From Eubacterium ruminantium (GTDB taxonomy: Bacteria > Bacillota > Clostridia > Lachnospirales > Lachnospiraceae), in assembly GCA_900108205.1 (NCBI GenBank), contig FNUU01000014.1:1-64000 (forward strand): a stretch of DNA of 64,000 bases, given 5' to 3'. The first letter of the stretch is position 1, and each line of letters begins with the position of its first letter. The notes under the pieces were generated by a model. The model worked only from the letters and a program-made list of their open reading frames with translations. It searched no databases and was not told where the DNA came from. Positions 44,043-54,446 of this stretch are shown here, piece by piece. A program made the translations under genes and the position numbers.

Positions 44043-45508
44043 TCTTCTTCCATTTCCTTGATAGTAAATTCAGGAACAACCGTCCCTTGGTACTTTTCAT
44101 CCGCAAATCCCATCTGCATACGAATAATCTGTCTCATTTCCATTGCCGGTTTCAAGCAATACTTTTTAAACTCTCTTGAAGAAATATCACCTGACGTTTT
44201 AACATTTGGAAATAACAATTTCAAATACGCTGTAGATATTCGTTTGATTGCTTCCGTATCTCTTGTATCTGCACCTTTAGGTAAAATAATTAATTCGTCA
44301 ACTATTGCGCGATAGCTTGGATCATCACGAAGTGCATGTAACACTGTTGCGAAATACTCCGAGTTCAATGCCCAACCACAAACCTTCAAATCATCTGTCA
44401 TTCGTGGGAGAGACCAGCCCTTAATAAAACCATGTATTCTATCTAAAAACTGTGGTTGATGGAAAGGTCTTGGCAGTTCAGTAAACATATTCTGATACTC
44501 ATTCATTACAGTCGAATCTATATTTCCAAGGAATATGATTCCGGCATCTACATTTACCTCATGATTATCTGGAGCTCTATAAGCACCATTCTCCATGATA
44601 GCTTGTAAAGCAGACTGAATCTCAGTATCTTTCATGTATTCTGCTTCTCGAATCTCATCAAGTGCTACAAAATCACGGCTAGCAACTACTCCATCTCTCT
44701 TTCTGCTCATGTCGTAAATAAGCTTTGCTCTCGTGACTTTTCCAGACACAAGCCAACCATGACGACTTACTTGTCCAAAAAGATATGATTTACCTGTGCC
44801 CGCCGGAGCAAGCTCCATAAGATTTATCCTCTTCTCAACAAAAGGTAAAAACCTTTGTATAACTGCAAGTTTCTGTTCTGTACTTTCATATCCTGCAGCA
44901 TTGTAATCTGCGGCTCCTAACAGAATATCAATCCATTCCGTCAACGTAAAATCTTCTCTTGCATATTTATAATCATCCAAATCCACTATATAAGGGCAAA
45001 AATCTCTAAAGCTTACGAGTTTTATTCTGCCTCTTTCTGTATCACGTTCAGGAAACTGATATCCTATTTCAACTATTCCCCAATTTTCCTCAGATTTCAG
45101 TAATTCAGTATAACATGATTCCCACGTGTCTCTTGGTATAATAGTGTCTTTATAACCCAATCCGAAATCTGGTAATTCAAAAGAAACCATCTGAGATCCA
45201 ATATCTATATTAATTGATATTTTCGCCAAGAACTGCACTGTTTCATTACGGTTTACAACCCTATCCTTGATTGAATTCCATTCATCCTTTTTGGGAATAA
45301 ACTCTTTTATAAAATCGACCGCACCATCAACATTGATTTCTCCCTCATCATTCTGAAATCTCTTTATTACCCAATCTCTCATAAAAGATGGCAGTTTAAA
45401 TGATGAAATAAAGTTGCTCTTCTTTAAATCTTTATATACAACCATTTCATCAAAAGCGTCCTTGATGCGCTCAACGAGTTCTGGTGCCTGTGTGCTAATA
45501 TCGCTCAT
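44039..45508 (-). CDS. brxL: BrxL-type AAA+ protein without Lon protease domain
   Basis: The 489-residue protein has the BrxL ATPase signature APAGTGKSYLFGQVSRHG (Walker A at 234-241), FVALDEIRE (280-288) and FLGNIDSTVMNEY. N-terminal ~200 residues are the usual helical and beta region of BrxL. E. coli-type BrxL (about 680 residues) ends in a Lon-like domain; this protein stops after the AAA+ part. BrxL is a conserved core component of some BREX types and binds DNA. It starts 24 bases after pglZ and overlaps the zinc-ribbon gene. Confidence 0.87.
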   Translation of the reverse strand: MSDISTQAPELVERIKDAFDEMVVYKDLKKSNFISSFKLPSFMRDWVIKRFQNDEGEINVDGAVDFIKEFIPKKDEWNSIKDRVVNRNETVQFLAKISINIDIGSQMVSFELPDFGLGYKDTIIPRDTWESCYTELLKSEENWGIVEIGYQFPERDTERGRIKLVSFRDFCPYIVDLDDYKYAREDFTLTEWIDILLGAADYNAAGYESTEQKLAVIQRFLPFVEKRINLMELAPAGTGKSYLFGQVSRHGWLVSGKVTRAKLIYDMSRKRDGVVASRDFVALDEIREAEYMKDTEIQSALQAIMENGAYRAPDNHEVNVDAGIIFLGNIDSTVMNEYQNMFTELPRPFHQPQFLDRIHGFIKGWSLPRMTDDLKVCGWALNSEYFATVLHALRDDPSYRAIVDELIILPKGADTRDTEAIKRISTAYLKLLFPNVKTSGDISSREFKKYCLKPAMEMRQIIRMQMGFADEKYQGTVVPEFTIKEMEEE

Positions 45509-45532
45509 ACAATTCTCCTCGATTATTTATGT

Positions 45533-47878
45533 TCAAAATGGATTGTTCTTAAAAAGTGCCTGTTCCTGTGTATTTCTTTGAACATGGAATTCCATACCTG
45601 AAGCCAGCTTTTTATCACCGTCATAAAAGTCTGCCGTTAATTCCTTTGTTCTTTTCAGCTCCGGCATAACAAACTTAGCATGTTTATTATCTTCACAGAA
45701 CTCTCCCACATACACTTTTTCGTTAACTACCAATTTGGGTTCACTCAATGGTATATTTGAAAATACAATAATAGTTGCGGGTTCTTTTCCCTTCAAGATA
45801 ATAACCGGATCAACAAAACAAATATCAATATCCGTCGGTTTCTTAGATAGGAAAATAATCGGAACAACCACCTCTTCTAATGTAGCTCCACCGTGAACTT
45901 CGACATTAGCTTTTCGGCCGCCCTTAAAACGTTCGTAATTTGCCAAAACAGCGAAACCATTCCAATAAGAAACATATGGAATATTAGGATCCTCTTTAGC
46001 AGGACAACATCTTCCACTGTGTTTTCCCTTTTCCTCCAGTTCAAGTTTTTCATTCTCTTGCTCATAGATAACTGCAAGACGGCTTGCACCATGATCCGAC
46101 ACTATTACAGCTTTCTCACACTGTCCTTGTCTTAATCTGGATTGAATCTTTTTTAATACTCCATCAATTATCTGTAGCTCACGGAATAGATGAACAGGTT
46201 CCTTGCACTGTTCATAATCTACAACCTGACTGTGATGTTTTAATTCATCAAGTTCCTTGATATCCAGTACGCCTTGCGGAAAATAATGTAAAAACTCCTT
46301 ATTCTTTTCAGTTATCGACGGAAGCTCACAATGTGCAACAGAAATCTCTATAACAAGTCCATATTGTTTGCATCGTTCTTGAATATATCCCAGATATTCC
46401 ACTCCTAGTGCATCAAAGAAGTAAAGCTGAGCATTTTTTTTATCCATCTTACTTACTACAGCGCTTCTGGCTTGCAGCTTATTATACGGTCTCTCTGTTG
46501 AAATTCTTTCAACTTCTTCAAGAAACTCTGGATAAATCTTATTAGTAAGCTTCTGAACCTTATATTTCTCAAAATATTCTGTCATAACAACACGTAAAGA
46601 TTCTTCACCTGCAGGAACCTTTGTATTCGTAACATCAAAAACAAATCTTTTAAGATAAGAATATATAGAAGGAAATGCCCCTTCTGTAATACGCATTAAT
46701 TCATCTCTAGAATAATCATATTTCTCCAGGCATTGCATAAATGCCAGTTCTTCCTTCTCAGAGAGATTAGTCAAATAGTAAACAGAATTCCTTTGATATA
46801 TGCCTATTTTCGAACAGAAAAGATCCGTTAACATCACATTTTCCGACAACATATCTAACAGTCTTTTTCGTTCTATATAACACTGCCTGAATATTGAATC
46901 GTTATGATCAATACTCAATATATCCAAATAAGCATGCTCTTCGAAATCATTAACATTCACACTATTTTGCATAACTCTATAAAGATACTTATTGAATGGA
47001 TTGTTAAATATCTTCATACAAAGCCATAAAAACCAGAGCTTATTAGATTCGCCCTCTTCAACCACTTCACCTATGTGCGATGCCAAATTATCCGTAGAAC
47101 CAAACATATTTTTTGCAGTTGACGACAGTGTCCCACACTCAGCAATTCTCTCCTTTAAATACATCCACTGTTCATCCGTCCCAAATCTATACTCGGTTCC
47201 TGCAGAGATTTCAGGATAAATCTTGCAGATGCCGGAATAAATGTCATCGCACGCCGAGACTGATATCAAAGCATTTCGAAACAATTCTGGACTATACTTT
47301 GTAACAACAGCCACCTCTGGATTCCTTCTGATGATTTCATCCGTAATACCTTCGAAATAGGCTAATAGCCTTTTCATACTTGAAAGCGGATTATACCCAA
47401 CACATTCCTCAATACTGACGGCAAGCCGAATCTTTGGCAACACAGAAACATCACCCTCAACCAGAATTACTCGTTTGGGAATATCCGGATGAATTGAAAA
47501 AGCTTTCTTTACGTACTGCTCGCAATGATCTAATAAAACTATAGTATGACCGCTAACCGGTACCTCTAAAAGCGTCCTTATCATCTGTTCTAAATATGAA
47601 AGCCCCCTAAGCATTGCCGCCTGTGAATATCCAACCAAAACATAATCCTGCGATCCTGTCACTTTACCCAAAATATCATCCATATTAGGCAAATCATTTT
47701 CCGGGCAGCATTTTGAAACATAAACGCAGTTTTTGTTTCCATCAGCTTCCAATTTTGCCTTCACATTTTGATACACAGTATAGTTTTCTGTATTAACCAA
47801 CAACGCCCTTCCTGTTGGCTTATGTGTGCAATATGCATTGATTTCATAAAAACATGCATCAATATCTTTACAATACAT
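45533..47878 (-). CDS. pglZ: PglZ phosphatase-domain protein of BREX
   Basis: The C-terminal part has the PglZ alkaline-phosphatase-like motifs: FFDALGVEYLGYI (metal-binding Asp), VIVSDHGASR and VEVHGGATLEEVVVPII. The N-terminal ~430 residues are helical. At 781 residues it is typical of BREX PglZ. PglZ is the defining BREX gene; it is a nuclease or phosphodiesterase needed for both modification and restriction. It lies between brxC (22-base gap) and brxL (24-base gap), the order seen in type 4 BREX. Confidence 0.9.
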   Translation of the reverse strand: MYCKDIDACFYEINAYCTHKPTGRALLVNTENYTVYQNVKAKLEADGNKNCVYVSKCCPENDLPNMDDILGKVTGSQDYVLVGYSQAAMLRGLSYLEQMIRTLLEVPVSGHTIVLLDHCEQYVKKAFSIHPDIPKRVILVEGDVSVLPKIRLAVSIEECVGYNPLSSMKRLLAYFEGITDEIIRRNPEVAVVTKYSPELFRNALISVSACDDIYSGICKIYPEISAGTEYRFGTDEQWMYLKERIAECGTLSSTAKNMFGSTDNLASHIGEVVEEGESNKLWFLWLCMKIFNNPFNKYLYRVMQNSVNVNDFEEHAYLDILSIDHNDSIFRQCYIERKRLLDMLSENVMLTDLFCSKIGIYQRNSVYYLTNLSEKEELAFMQCLEKYDYSRDELMRITEGAFPSIYSYLKRFVFDVTNTKVPAGEESLRVVMTEYFEKYKVQKLTNKIYPEFLEEVERISTERPYNKLQARSAVVSKMDKKNAQLYFFDALGVEYLGYIQERCKQYGLVIEISVAHCELPSITEKNKEFLHYFPQGVLDIKELDELKHHSQVVDYEQCKEPVHLFRELQIIDGVLKKIQSRLRQGQCEKAVIVSDHGASRLAVIYEQENEKLELEEKGKHSGRCCPAKEDPNIPYVSYWNGFAVLANYERFKGGRKANVEVHGGATLEEVVVPIIFLSKKPTDIDICFVDPVIILKGKEPATIIVFSNIPLSEPKLVVNEKVYVGEFCEDNKHAKFVMPELKRTKELTADFYDGDKKLASGMEFHVQRNTQEQALFKNNPF

Positions 47879-47900
47879 TGCCGCCCTCCTTCTACTATTA

Positions 47901-50900
47901 TTATACGTCCTTTAGTATTTGAAGACCAAATACCGCATCATCCTGGATACGTTCTCTAAGATACTTTCTTAACTGATCCGCATCCATTTTCTCAATAATT
48001 TCTAGAGCCTTATCACATCCTGTAAGCTTATACTGTTTATCCATCATTTTCTGTAATTGATTCTGAACGGCACTATTATCCATCCAATCATAAATCTTGT
48101 CATGAATTGTGCTTATCAATTCTGTACGAACTTTTTGTATATCCTTTAACAGGATGGCATTATCTCCAATGATACGTCTTATAAAACACGCATCTCGTTC
48201 CTTCTCATCATCAAGACGAGCATAAAAATCAGCTCCGTCAAGCCAAGCAATCGCCTTCTTTGCATCAGTTTCAGAAGGGTTCGCTGACATAACTATCTTA
48301 AACATTTCTCTCGCTGTTGACCTTTCAGAATCATCAAACAAGCATAATATCGGTGTTTCAAATTTGTCAGACCAATCTGAAGGAGTTTTTGTGTGAGTTT
48401 TTTCTATCCATTTATCACGTAGTTTCTTCTTCCATTGGCTCTGAACATACTTATCAATCTCTGTTTGAATAAACTTATAGTACTCAGACTTTGACTTTAT
48501 AAACTGACCTGAAGGAAATGATTCATATAATTCTGCAATTTCTTCATGATCCAATTCGCCCAAAAATGCTATCGCATCCTGCTCAAAATAAGGCAACTGA
48601 TTCTTATAAAATGCATCAAAACTTTCCCTTTGCGTTACTAATAGATCATAAAACTTTTGTTTATTCTGTTCATCAAGAGCCCCAGACTGTTTAATGAAGC
48701 TAAGTTGCTCCAAAAACGGTCCCAAATCCCCAGTTGCCTTTACTAATGCTTCACAAGGCATTTTGATTTGATTTGTTTTTGTGTTCCACTCCTGAATTAT
48801 CTGCTTAAGGGTTGTATATTTTCCAAGACTCTTTATACTCTCCGCAATAATCTGGTATTCGAGAATAACGTCATCAATCTTTTCATCTGCTGTAGATGTA
48901 TTCCAAACCCAATTTGCATCACCAGCACTAAACTTTGCTTTTACCTCATCAATATAACTCCCGCCATCTCCGATCTCTGACGCAAGCTTTGGTAGCATAC
49001 CATCCTTGAACTGACTAATATACGCTAGCATTCCCTTGCGACACTTTTCGCTATCAATCAGTTTAGAAAGATCGTCTTCCACATTCGGAGTACTTAATAT
49101 GATCTTTCCTATCGTTTCAGCAAGTTCACTTTCAGAAGCCATACTTCCATTTGCAGTATTAGCGATACCACAGTAATCATCTATTACCTGGCATAAAGTA
49201 TCCTTATTGCTTTCAAGATTTTCGTCATCCAAGATATACTTTACGCACCAAATCGGAAAAGAAAGTCCTTTCATCTTAATCCTTACCTGGTCGCGTGCAC
49301 TTTCCACAGATCCTACAGTGGGAATATGAAATACCTTTGATGTACAGCTCAAGAAAGCACGTACTTCATCACTCATCGTAACGATAAACTCTTCTTTATA
49401 TTTTGGAGTCGGATTAATTGTCTGATTTAACGCATTCGCAATAGCAGTCTTCAAATGATCAACAGTCATAGTTTCACTGTTTGAACCATTGCTCCAAAAA
49501 TAATCAGATGTTGCGTATTCTTTCAATGTGAATCCAAGAACCAGTGCTGCCAACGAAGAAGGTAACAATCCAAAAGGAGCACCTTCCAATTCCTCTACGA
49601 TATCAAGAATGCTGACCCTTGCAGATGCGCTTTCAAAACCTGCTTTGATTCGCTCTTCAACTTTCTTCTTAAACCGGACAATCACAAGACTCTGCTTAGC
49701 AGAATCCTCCCAATAATTCGGCACACCCCATGCACCGTCCAGTGCAGTTTCGAAGCTCATAGCCTTGTTTGGATTTTTGTACGCTTTTTCTAATTTTTCC
49801 GTTATTCCACACTCAGCTCCAACTGCCAGCTGAAATACACTGTACATTGTCGCATTAAGTGAATACTGTTCTAAGCCATAGTAGTATTTTTTATGATTTA
49901 TTGATACAAGCGCATCTTGTAAATCGGCAAGAGTAGCCTTACGATCTGCCGATTTATTCTCCGGCGTATAAAGATTAAACGCACCGCCCGTTATTTTATT
50001 TCTCCAACTTGTTAATACAGATTTTGCCTGATTTTCATAATGAGTCGCCTGTGCTCCATCTTTTTTAACATTGTATTTACTGAATGTCATGCTTTCGATA
50101 TATTGATCATAAAGATCTTTTCCCATAGGCGATAATGTCTCTATGAAAATTATTTCATTATCGGGCATGTTAATTTGCTTGGTGATCTGTTGTTGAATCT
50201 GTGCCGCCTCTTTATCATCCATAGCTATAGTAACAATAACTTTAAATCTTTCCATTTTGCTGTTACTCTTCATATTTGAGATAGCTGCTGCCATACCAGC
50301 AAATCCAGTTTCAGTAACAATGTATCTTGCTTTAATAGATGCCGGGATAACAATAGCTTCACCCAGCTTCGCTGTTGTTATTAACGCCTGTGTTCTTGTT
50401 TCACTAATTACCTCATCTCTCTTTTTCTTTATATCATCACCGCCCTGAGCGCTAACGACACAATACTCCATTTTCCCCCCAGCAACAGGTTTCTTAAACA
50501 ATAACCCCTTATCAATAAGACCATTTGCACAGGCTAAAGCTTTTCCCTTTGTCCAGTCAGTACCTTGGAACGAAAGATCAACATTCTGGTCATCCGGAAC
50601 AAGCAACTCGTTTCCTGTGACACGAAGAGAAACTGCTTGTAGCAACAATATTGCTTTCATGACACGCTGTTCATCAGGTAATAGCTTTTCACCTTGCAAC
50701 ATACTGTAATTATCCAAAATTCCACGAACATCATCATTTAGCCCAGTCTGGCCTTTTCCATAGAAGAAGTCCCAGAGTAAATCTACCGTTAGAAGATTGC
50801 AATCATTCATCGGGCCATATGTATTAATAAACCACTTAAATCCCTTTGCATCCGTCATATCATCACTGATGATAAAGTCAAACATACTTCTCTGGTTGGA

Positions 50901-52100
50901 ATTAAATAAAACAGCTATGTTTTTTAAAACCAATGCTGCATATGGATGTATAGGTACAATTTTCTGAAGATCGGCATCTGATAGAATGGTTTTCTGTCCA
51001 AATTTTGCCTGTTTCTTGGAAATAGTGGCAATAGTACTACGAACCCCAATCAGTTCATCATTTAATGATTGCGCATATTTTACCCATTTAGGAGCAAGAA
51101 CAGGATCACTTGTTGTCTTCATAGCCTGTGCCATCAACTGAAATGCCATATTCTCAGGCAATTCAATCTTGATTGGCTTCTCAAATCTATCAAGGATTTT
51201 TTTTGCTGTTTCATTGTCTGCAAACAAAGCTGTACTTTCATGCGCAACTATCATGAAATAAAAGGGATCAGATTCACTTATTTCTGCAAGAGTCTGAAAT
51301 CCTGTTAATCCTACAGGATGATTCAAAAAGTATTCTGAAAACTCATCCCAGACAAATAGAATAGCATTTAATCCGTTCTCCTTAATAACGCTTCGAATCC
51401 AACCAGCCATCTGCGTAACATCGCTAAAAATACCATACTGTCCAGCATCCTTTAATACTACCATCACCTTATTCATGGTAGTTTCTATCTGTTTATCTGT
51501 ACCGGTATTTAATCGTTCGATAACTTCTTCTACAGATACTCCATTAAAATCCCATGCATATTTTTCATCTGAAATTAAAGCAGAAAAATAATCTCTATTT
51601 GCCTTCTTTGATACCCAACCCAAGAACGCATCCTTCATTGAAGCATCCCCATGATTTTTGATTCCTTTTGCCTTTAAAGCAGCCATTATTGATTGCTGTA
51701 TAGCAAGAACCAAATCCATATCAGTGTTAATCCCGGCAGATCCTATTCTGTGAATCGTCAGAATATTACTATCTGCCTTTAAAGAAATATACTTATCACG
51801 CAAATCACTGCTAAGGCCATAATCATCAAAGTAATCGATAACCTCTTCAGATGTAGCATCAATAAGAGATTTTACCGTTAATGCAGCATGTGATTTACCT
51901 GTACCATACGCACCTTCAACCCAGATTGATCTCGTAGCAGCACCAGACAAAACCTTATAAGTCGTCTCCAGAAGCTTTAAAAATGTTTCATGAGGATAAA
52001 AACCTTTCCAGCTTACTTTGCCCTGTTCAATAAGGTCTGCAGTTACAGCCGCATAATATTTTGGATCAATATTAAAATACTCCTTATATAAATTAGCCAT
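47901..52100 (-). CDS. brxC: BrxC/PglY-type large ATPase
   Basis: The Walker A VEGAYGTGKSHAAL lies near residue 65 and the Walker B/sensor region has ILFVWDEFSEYFLNH. It is a 1399-residue DUF6079/DUF499-like ATPase, typical for BrxC or PglY. A C-terminal region of about 600 residues is helical. In BREX this ATPase forms the large complex with PglZ and the modification enzyme. It follows brxP by 11 bases and precedes pglZ by 22 bases. The RBS is GGGGGAAGAGT. Confidence 0.9.
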   Translation of the reverse strand: MANLYKEYFNIDPKYYAAVTADLIEQGKVSWKGFYPHETFLKLLETTYKVLSGAATRSIWVEGAYGTGKSHAALTVKSLIDATSEEVIDYFDDYGLSSDLRDKYISLKADSNILTIHRIGSAGINTDMDLVLAIQQSIMAALKAKGIKNHGDASMKDAFLGWVSKKANRDYFSALISDEKYAWDFNGVSVEEVIERLNTGTDKQIETTMNKVMVVLKDAGQYGIFSDVTQMAGWIRSVIKENGLNAILFVWDEFSEYFLNHPVGLTGFQTLAEISESDPFYFMIVAHESTALFADNETAKKILDRFEKPIKIELPENMAFQLMAQAMKTTSDPVLAPKWVKYAQSLNDELIGVRSTIATISKKQAKFGQKTILSDADLQKIVPIHPYAALVLKNIAVLFNSNQRSMFDFIISDDMTDAKGFKWFINTYGPMNDCNLLTVDLLWDFFYGKGQTGLNDDVRGILDNYSMLQGEKLLPDEQRVMKAILLLQAVSLRVTGNELLVPDDQNVDLSFQGTDWTKGKALACANGLIDKGLLFKKPVAGGKMEYCVVSAQGGDDIKKKRDEVISETRTQALITTAKLGEAIVIPASIKARYIVTETGFAGMAAAISNMKSNSKMERFKVIVTIAMDDKEAAQIQQQITKQINMPDNEIIFIETLSPMGKDLYDQYIESMTFSKYNVKKDGAQATHYENQAKSVLTSWRNKITGGAFNLYTPENKSADRKATLADLQDALVSINHKKYYYGLEQYSLNATMYSVFQLAVGAECGITEKLEKAYKNPNKAMSFETALDGAWGVPNYWEDSAKQSLVIVRFKKKVEERIKAGFESASARVSILDIVEELEGAPFGLLPSSLAALVLGFTLKEYATSDYFWSNGSNSETMTVDHLKTAIANALNQTINPTPKYKEEFIVTMSDEVRAFLSCTSKVFHIPTVGSVESARDQVRIKMKGLSFPIWCVKYILDDENLESNKDTLCQVIDDYCGIANTANGSMASESELAETIGKIILSTPNVEDDLSKLIDSEKCRKGMLAYISQFKDGMLPKLASEIGDGGSYIDEVKAKFSAGDANWVWNTSTADEKIDDVILEYQIIAESIKSLGKYTTLKQIIQEWNTKTNQIKMPCEALVKATGDLGPFLEQLSFIKQSGALDEQNKQKFYDLLVTQRESFDAFYKNQLPYFEQDAIAFLGELDHEEIAELYESFPSGQFIKSKSEYYKFIQTEIDKYVQSQWKKKLRDKWIEKTHTKTPSDWSDKFETPILCLFDDSERSTAREMFKIVMSANPSETDAKKAIAWLDGADFYARLDDEKERDACFIRRIIGDNAILLKDIQKVRTELISTIHDKIYDWMDNSAVQNQLQKMMDKQYKLTGCDKALEIIEKMDADQLRKYLRERIQDDAVFGLQILKDV

Positions 52101-52111
52101 ACTCTTCCCCC

Positions 52112-54439
52112 TTAAAACAGAGTTAATATATCTTTCGATTTCTTGTCATCTCTCAAAGTGATATTATCCAGATCCAGCGTGAACGATGCTGAAATGTAAT
52201 CTGAATAATTTATTGAAAGTCCATTCAAAATCCTAACCATGATATCTTTATCCAAACCAAATATCCTACTTGGGCTTACTCCATCTCTCTCAATAGAATC
52301 ATCCAATAAGGTTTCAAGTGAAAACTGATAGTAATCACCACAAGCTTCAGCGAACCTGTACAACGAATATAGAACCACCTCCGGAGAAGGATCATACCAT
52401 ACTGTCCTGCTTACGACCGGATTCTTTTTATCAGTCTTATCAATCTGTCCAAGACCAATTTCTCCCAACGGCAAATCCATTAATCTTCCCAAAGAACTAA
52501 AAATATCATTCGTCCAGGACTCTTTTGCCCCAGCTTCTATCATCAGTGTCGCCAATTGCTGCTTCGTATGTAAATCACCAAAACCAACAGTGTTTACATA
52601 CCAATTAATCTGCGGAGAATAACAGAGATTGACAAAAATAATGCCCCATGCAACCGAATTTTCATAGCCAATCTTTTCTATAACTTCTGCTGTGGCAGAA
52701 AAACCACTTTCATCTAGCAGCTCAGCATCTCGCAGAAATCTCTTGAAGAAGCTGTGCATCTGTGATCCCAATGTATGATTAGTCTCAAAATCATTTTTAA
52801 ATTCAAAATATTGCCTTATCCAATCCATCTTGGGTGCATGATGCGAGTAGCTGTTTAAGCTCATGTTTTTTCCTGCCATAATTATTCCTCCTTTGGGTTT
52901 TTCTAAAGACTTATAAACCAAGCATCCTTTTTCGACCTTGTGACATTGTGAACAATGCATACAATTATCACCGATAATCACTTTTCCATTCTCAAAACTC
53001 AAATTACCATACGGACAATCCGCTTGACACTCTCTACATGCCACACAGCATGCTGCCTTTCGAAAAACATTCTTCAATAGTTTTACAAACTCTGGATTCT
53101 GTTTTCCTGTAGTGGAATCCACTGTAACCGTTATCGTTCCGTTATTATCTATTGCTTCAAAATTCAACATATCGCCCTTGAAATTGATAGCATACGGTGA
53201 GGTGTCATTGGCTAAAACCCCTATGGTTTTTATCCACTCTTTCCACTCAGTTCGCGGATTTTCAACACTAATGACGGTGGTGTGTGTCTTATCCGTAGAT
53301 TCTCTATACCCTATCGGAATATCTAAGTCTCTACCATTCTTTCGAGCTTTCCATCCTCCATTTTTGATAAAATTCTCTAACTGAGCTTTTGAAGTGTATG
53401 TATTCTTATATGCTGCTCTTATACAATCAACCAGCTTCTCAGCTTCCTCTGAATAACAGAAATGATTCATAAAATCATTTCTCTCTGCTGCTCTAGGACA
53501 TATCAAGCAACCGGCACGACGATTACCTTTTTTGTACGCTTCATTTAAAATCAAGTTTGCTGAGTAAATATACATAAAAATCTCAGCGGAGCTCCAATCA
53601 AGAATTGCATTACAGCTATACTGCCCTTTATGCTTTCCCCCATATGTAATGTATTCATATTTGCTTCGTGCTAAGCTTTCATCTGCCCTAACTCCAACAA
53701 ATGCCATACCCGTAAAATCTGGTTTATTTAATATCTTCCTCAGCTGCAATATCTGTGGTGATGTTTTATGAACGCTACAGCACCATCTTGTAACGGAGCA
53801 TGGTGGTCCAAATTCAGCCCATGTATCAAGAGGGTTATATTCCGATTTTGACACTTGGAAATCGATACCATTATCCTTACACCAATCTCTAACCTGATCT
53901 ACGGCTTCGTATGTATCAGAGAATTCCATCCCCGTATCACCGAACAGCACCTTAAAATCATCATGAGGTAATGCTCGCTGAACGAGATCTAAAGTAACAA
54001 CGCTATCTTTTCCTCCGCTAAACGCAACATAAAACACATCTATCTTTTTCTGATACTCACAATATGTGTTATATATTTTCTGAATAGTTTCCTGAACTAA
54101 CGTTTCCATCAGTTCCTGATTTTTCCAGCACATTGCTTCAACATCTACAAACTGAAGTGGAATCCCTTCCGGCTCAGGATCTTCCAAGATAGTTATTTCC
54201 GGTTTATTATATAGTGAACCACCCTTCGTTCTTGCCACATTGCGTCCTTTGTAAAAATAATTATTTGCTTCAGCCCATAGCAATGGAGCTATATCCTCTT
54301 TGGGATATATCCAATACTGATCAAATCCCAAAATATCCAACTCTTGGTAGTAAACCGGTCTTGGTTCTTTGCTGAATTTGCTTTGCTCTGTAGTGAGCAA
54401 AAGTCCGTTTGTATCCGGATCCCATATATACTGGTACAT
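52112..54439 (-). CDS. brxP: BrxP: PAPS-reductase-like enzyme with ferredoxin clusters, fused to DUF4007
   Basis: The PP-loop SGGKDS is at residues 141-146. Cysteines in CSVTRWCCSVHK (214-224) and CLICP (311-315) resemble the cluster ligands of DndC. Two ferredoxin-type 4Fe-4S motifs follow (CCVACRECQADCP, about 464-476; CMHCSQCHKVEKGC, about 493-506). From about residue 520 a DUF4007 domain runs to the end (775 residues). The domain order defines BrxP of type 4 BREX. By analogy with DndC it should activate DNA with ATP and receive sulfur. The adjacent cysteine desulfurase supports a phosphorothioate-type modification. Confidence 0.9.
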   Translation of the reverse strand: MYQYIWDPDTNGLLLTTEQSKFSKEPRPVYYQELDILGFDQYWIYPKEDIAPLLWAEANNYFYKGRNVARTKGGSLYNKPEITILEDPEPEGIPLQFVDVEAMCWKNQELMETLVQETIQKIYNTYCEYQKKIDVFYVAFSGGKDSVVTLDLVQRALPHDDFKVLFGDTGMEFSDTYEAVDQVRDWCKDNGIDFQVSKSEYNPLDTWAEFGPPCSVTRWCCSVHKTSPQILQLRKILNKPDFTGMAFVGVRADESLARSKYEYITYGGKHKGQYSCNAILDWSSAEIFMYIYSANLILNEAYKKGNRRAGCLICPRAAERNDFMNHFCYSEEAEKLVDCIRAAYKNTYTSKAQLENFIKNGGWKARKNGRDLDIPIGYRESTDKTHTTVISVENPRTEWKEWIKTIGVLANDTSPYAINFKGDMLNFEAIDNNGTITVTVDSTTGKQNPEFVKLLKNVFRKAACCVACRECQADCPYGNLSFENGKVIIGDNCMHCSQCHKVEKGCLVYKSLEKPKGGIIMAGKNMSLNSYSHHAPKMDWIRQYFEFKNDFETNHTLGSQMHSFFKRFLRDAELLDESGFSATAEVIEKIGYENSVAWGIIFVNLCYSPQINWYVNTVGFGDLHTKQQLATLMIEAGAKESWTNDIFSSLGRLMDLPLGEIGLGQIDKTDKKNPVVSRTVWYDPSPEVVLYSLYRFAEACGDYYQFSLETLLDDSIERDGVSPSRIFGLDKDIMVRILNGLSINYSDYISASFTLDLDNITLRDDKKSKDILTLF

Positions 54440-54446
54440 AATAGGT

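Noticed and set aside
44039..54439. BREX type 1
   Set aside because: There is no PglX adenine methylase, BrxA or BrxB; the PAPS-reductase-like BrxP marks type 4.
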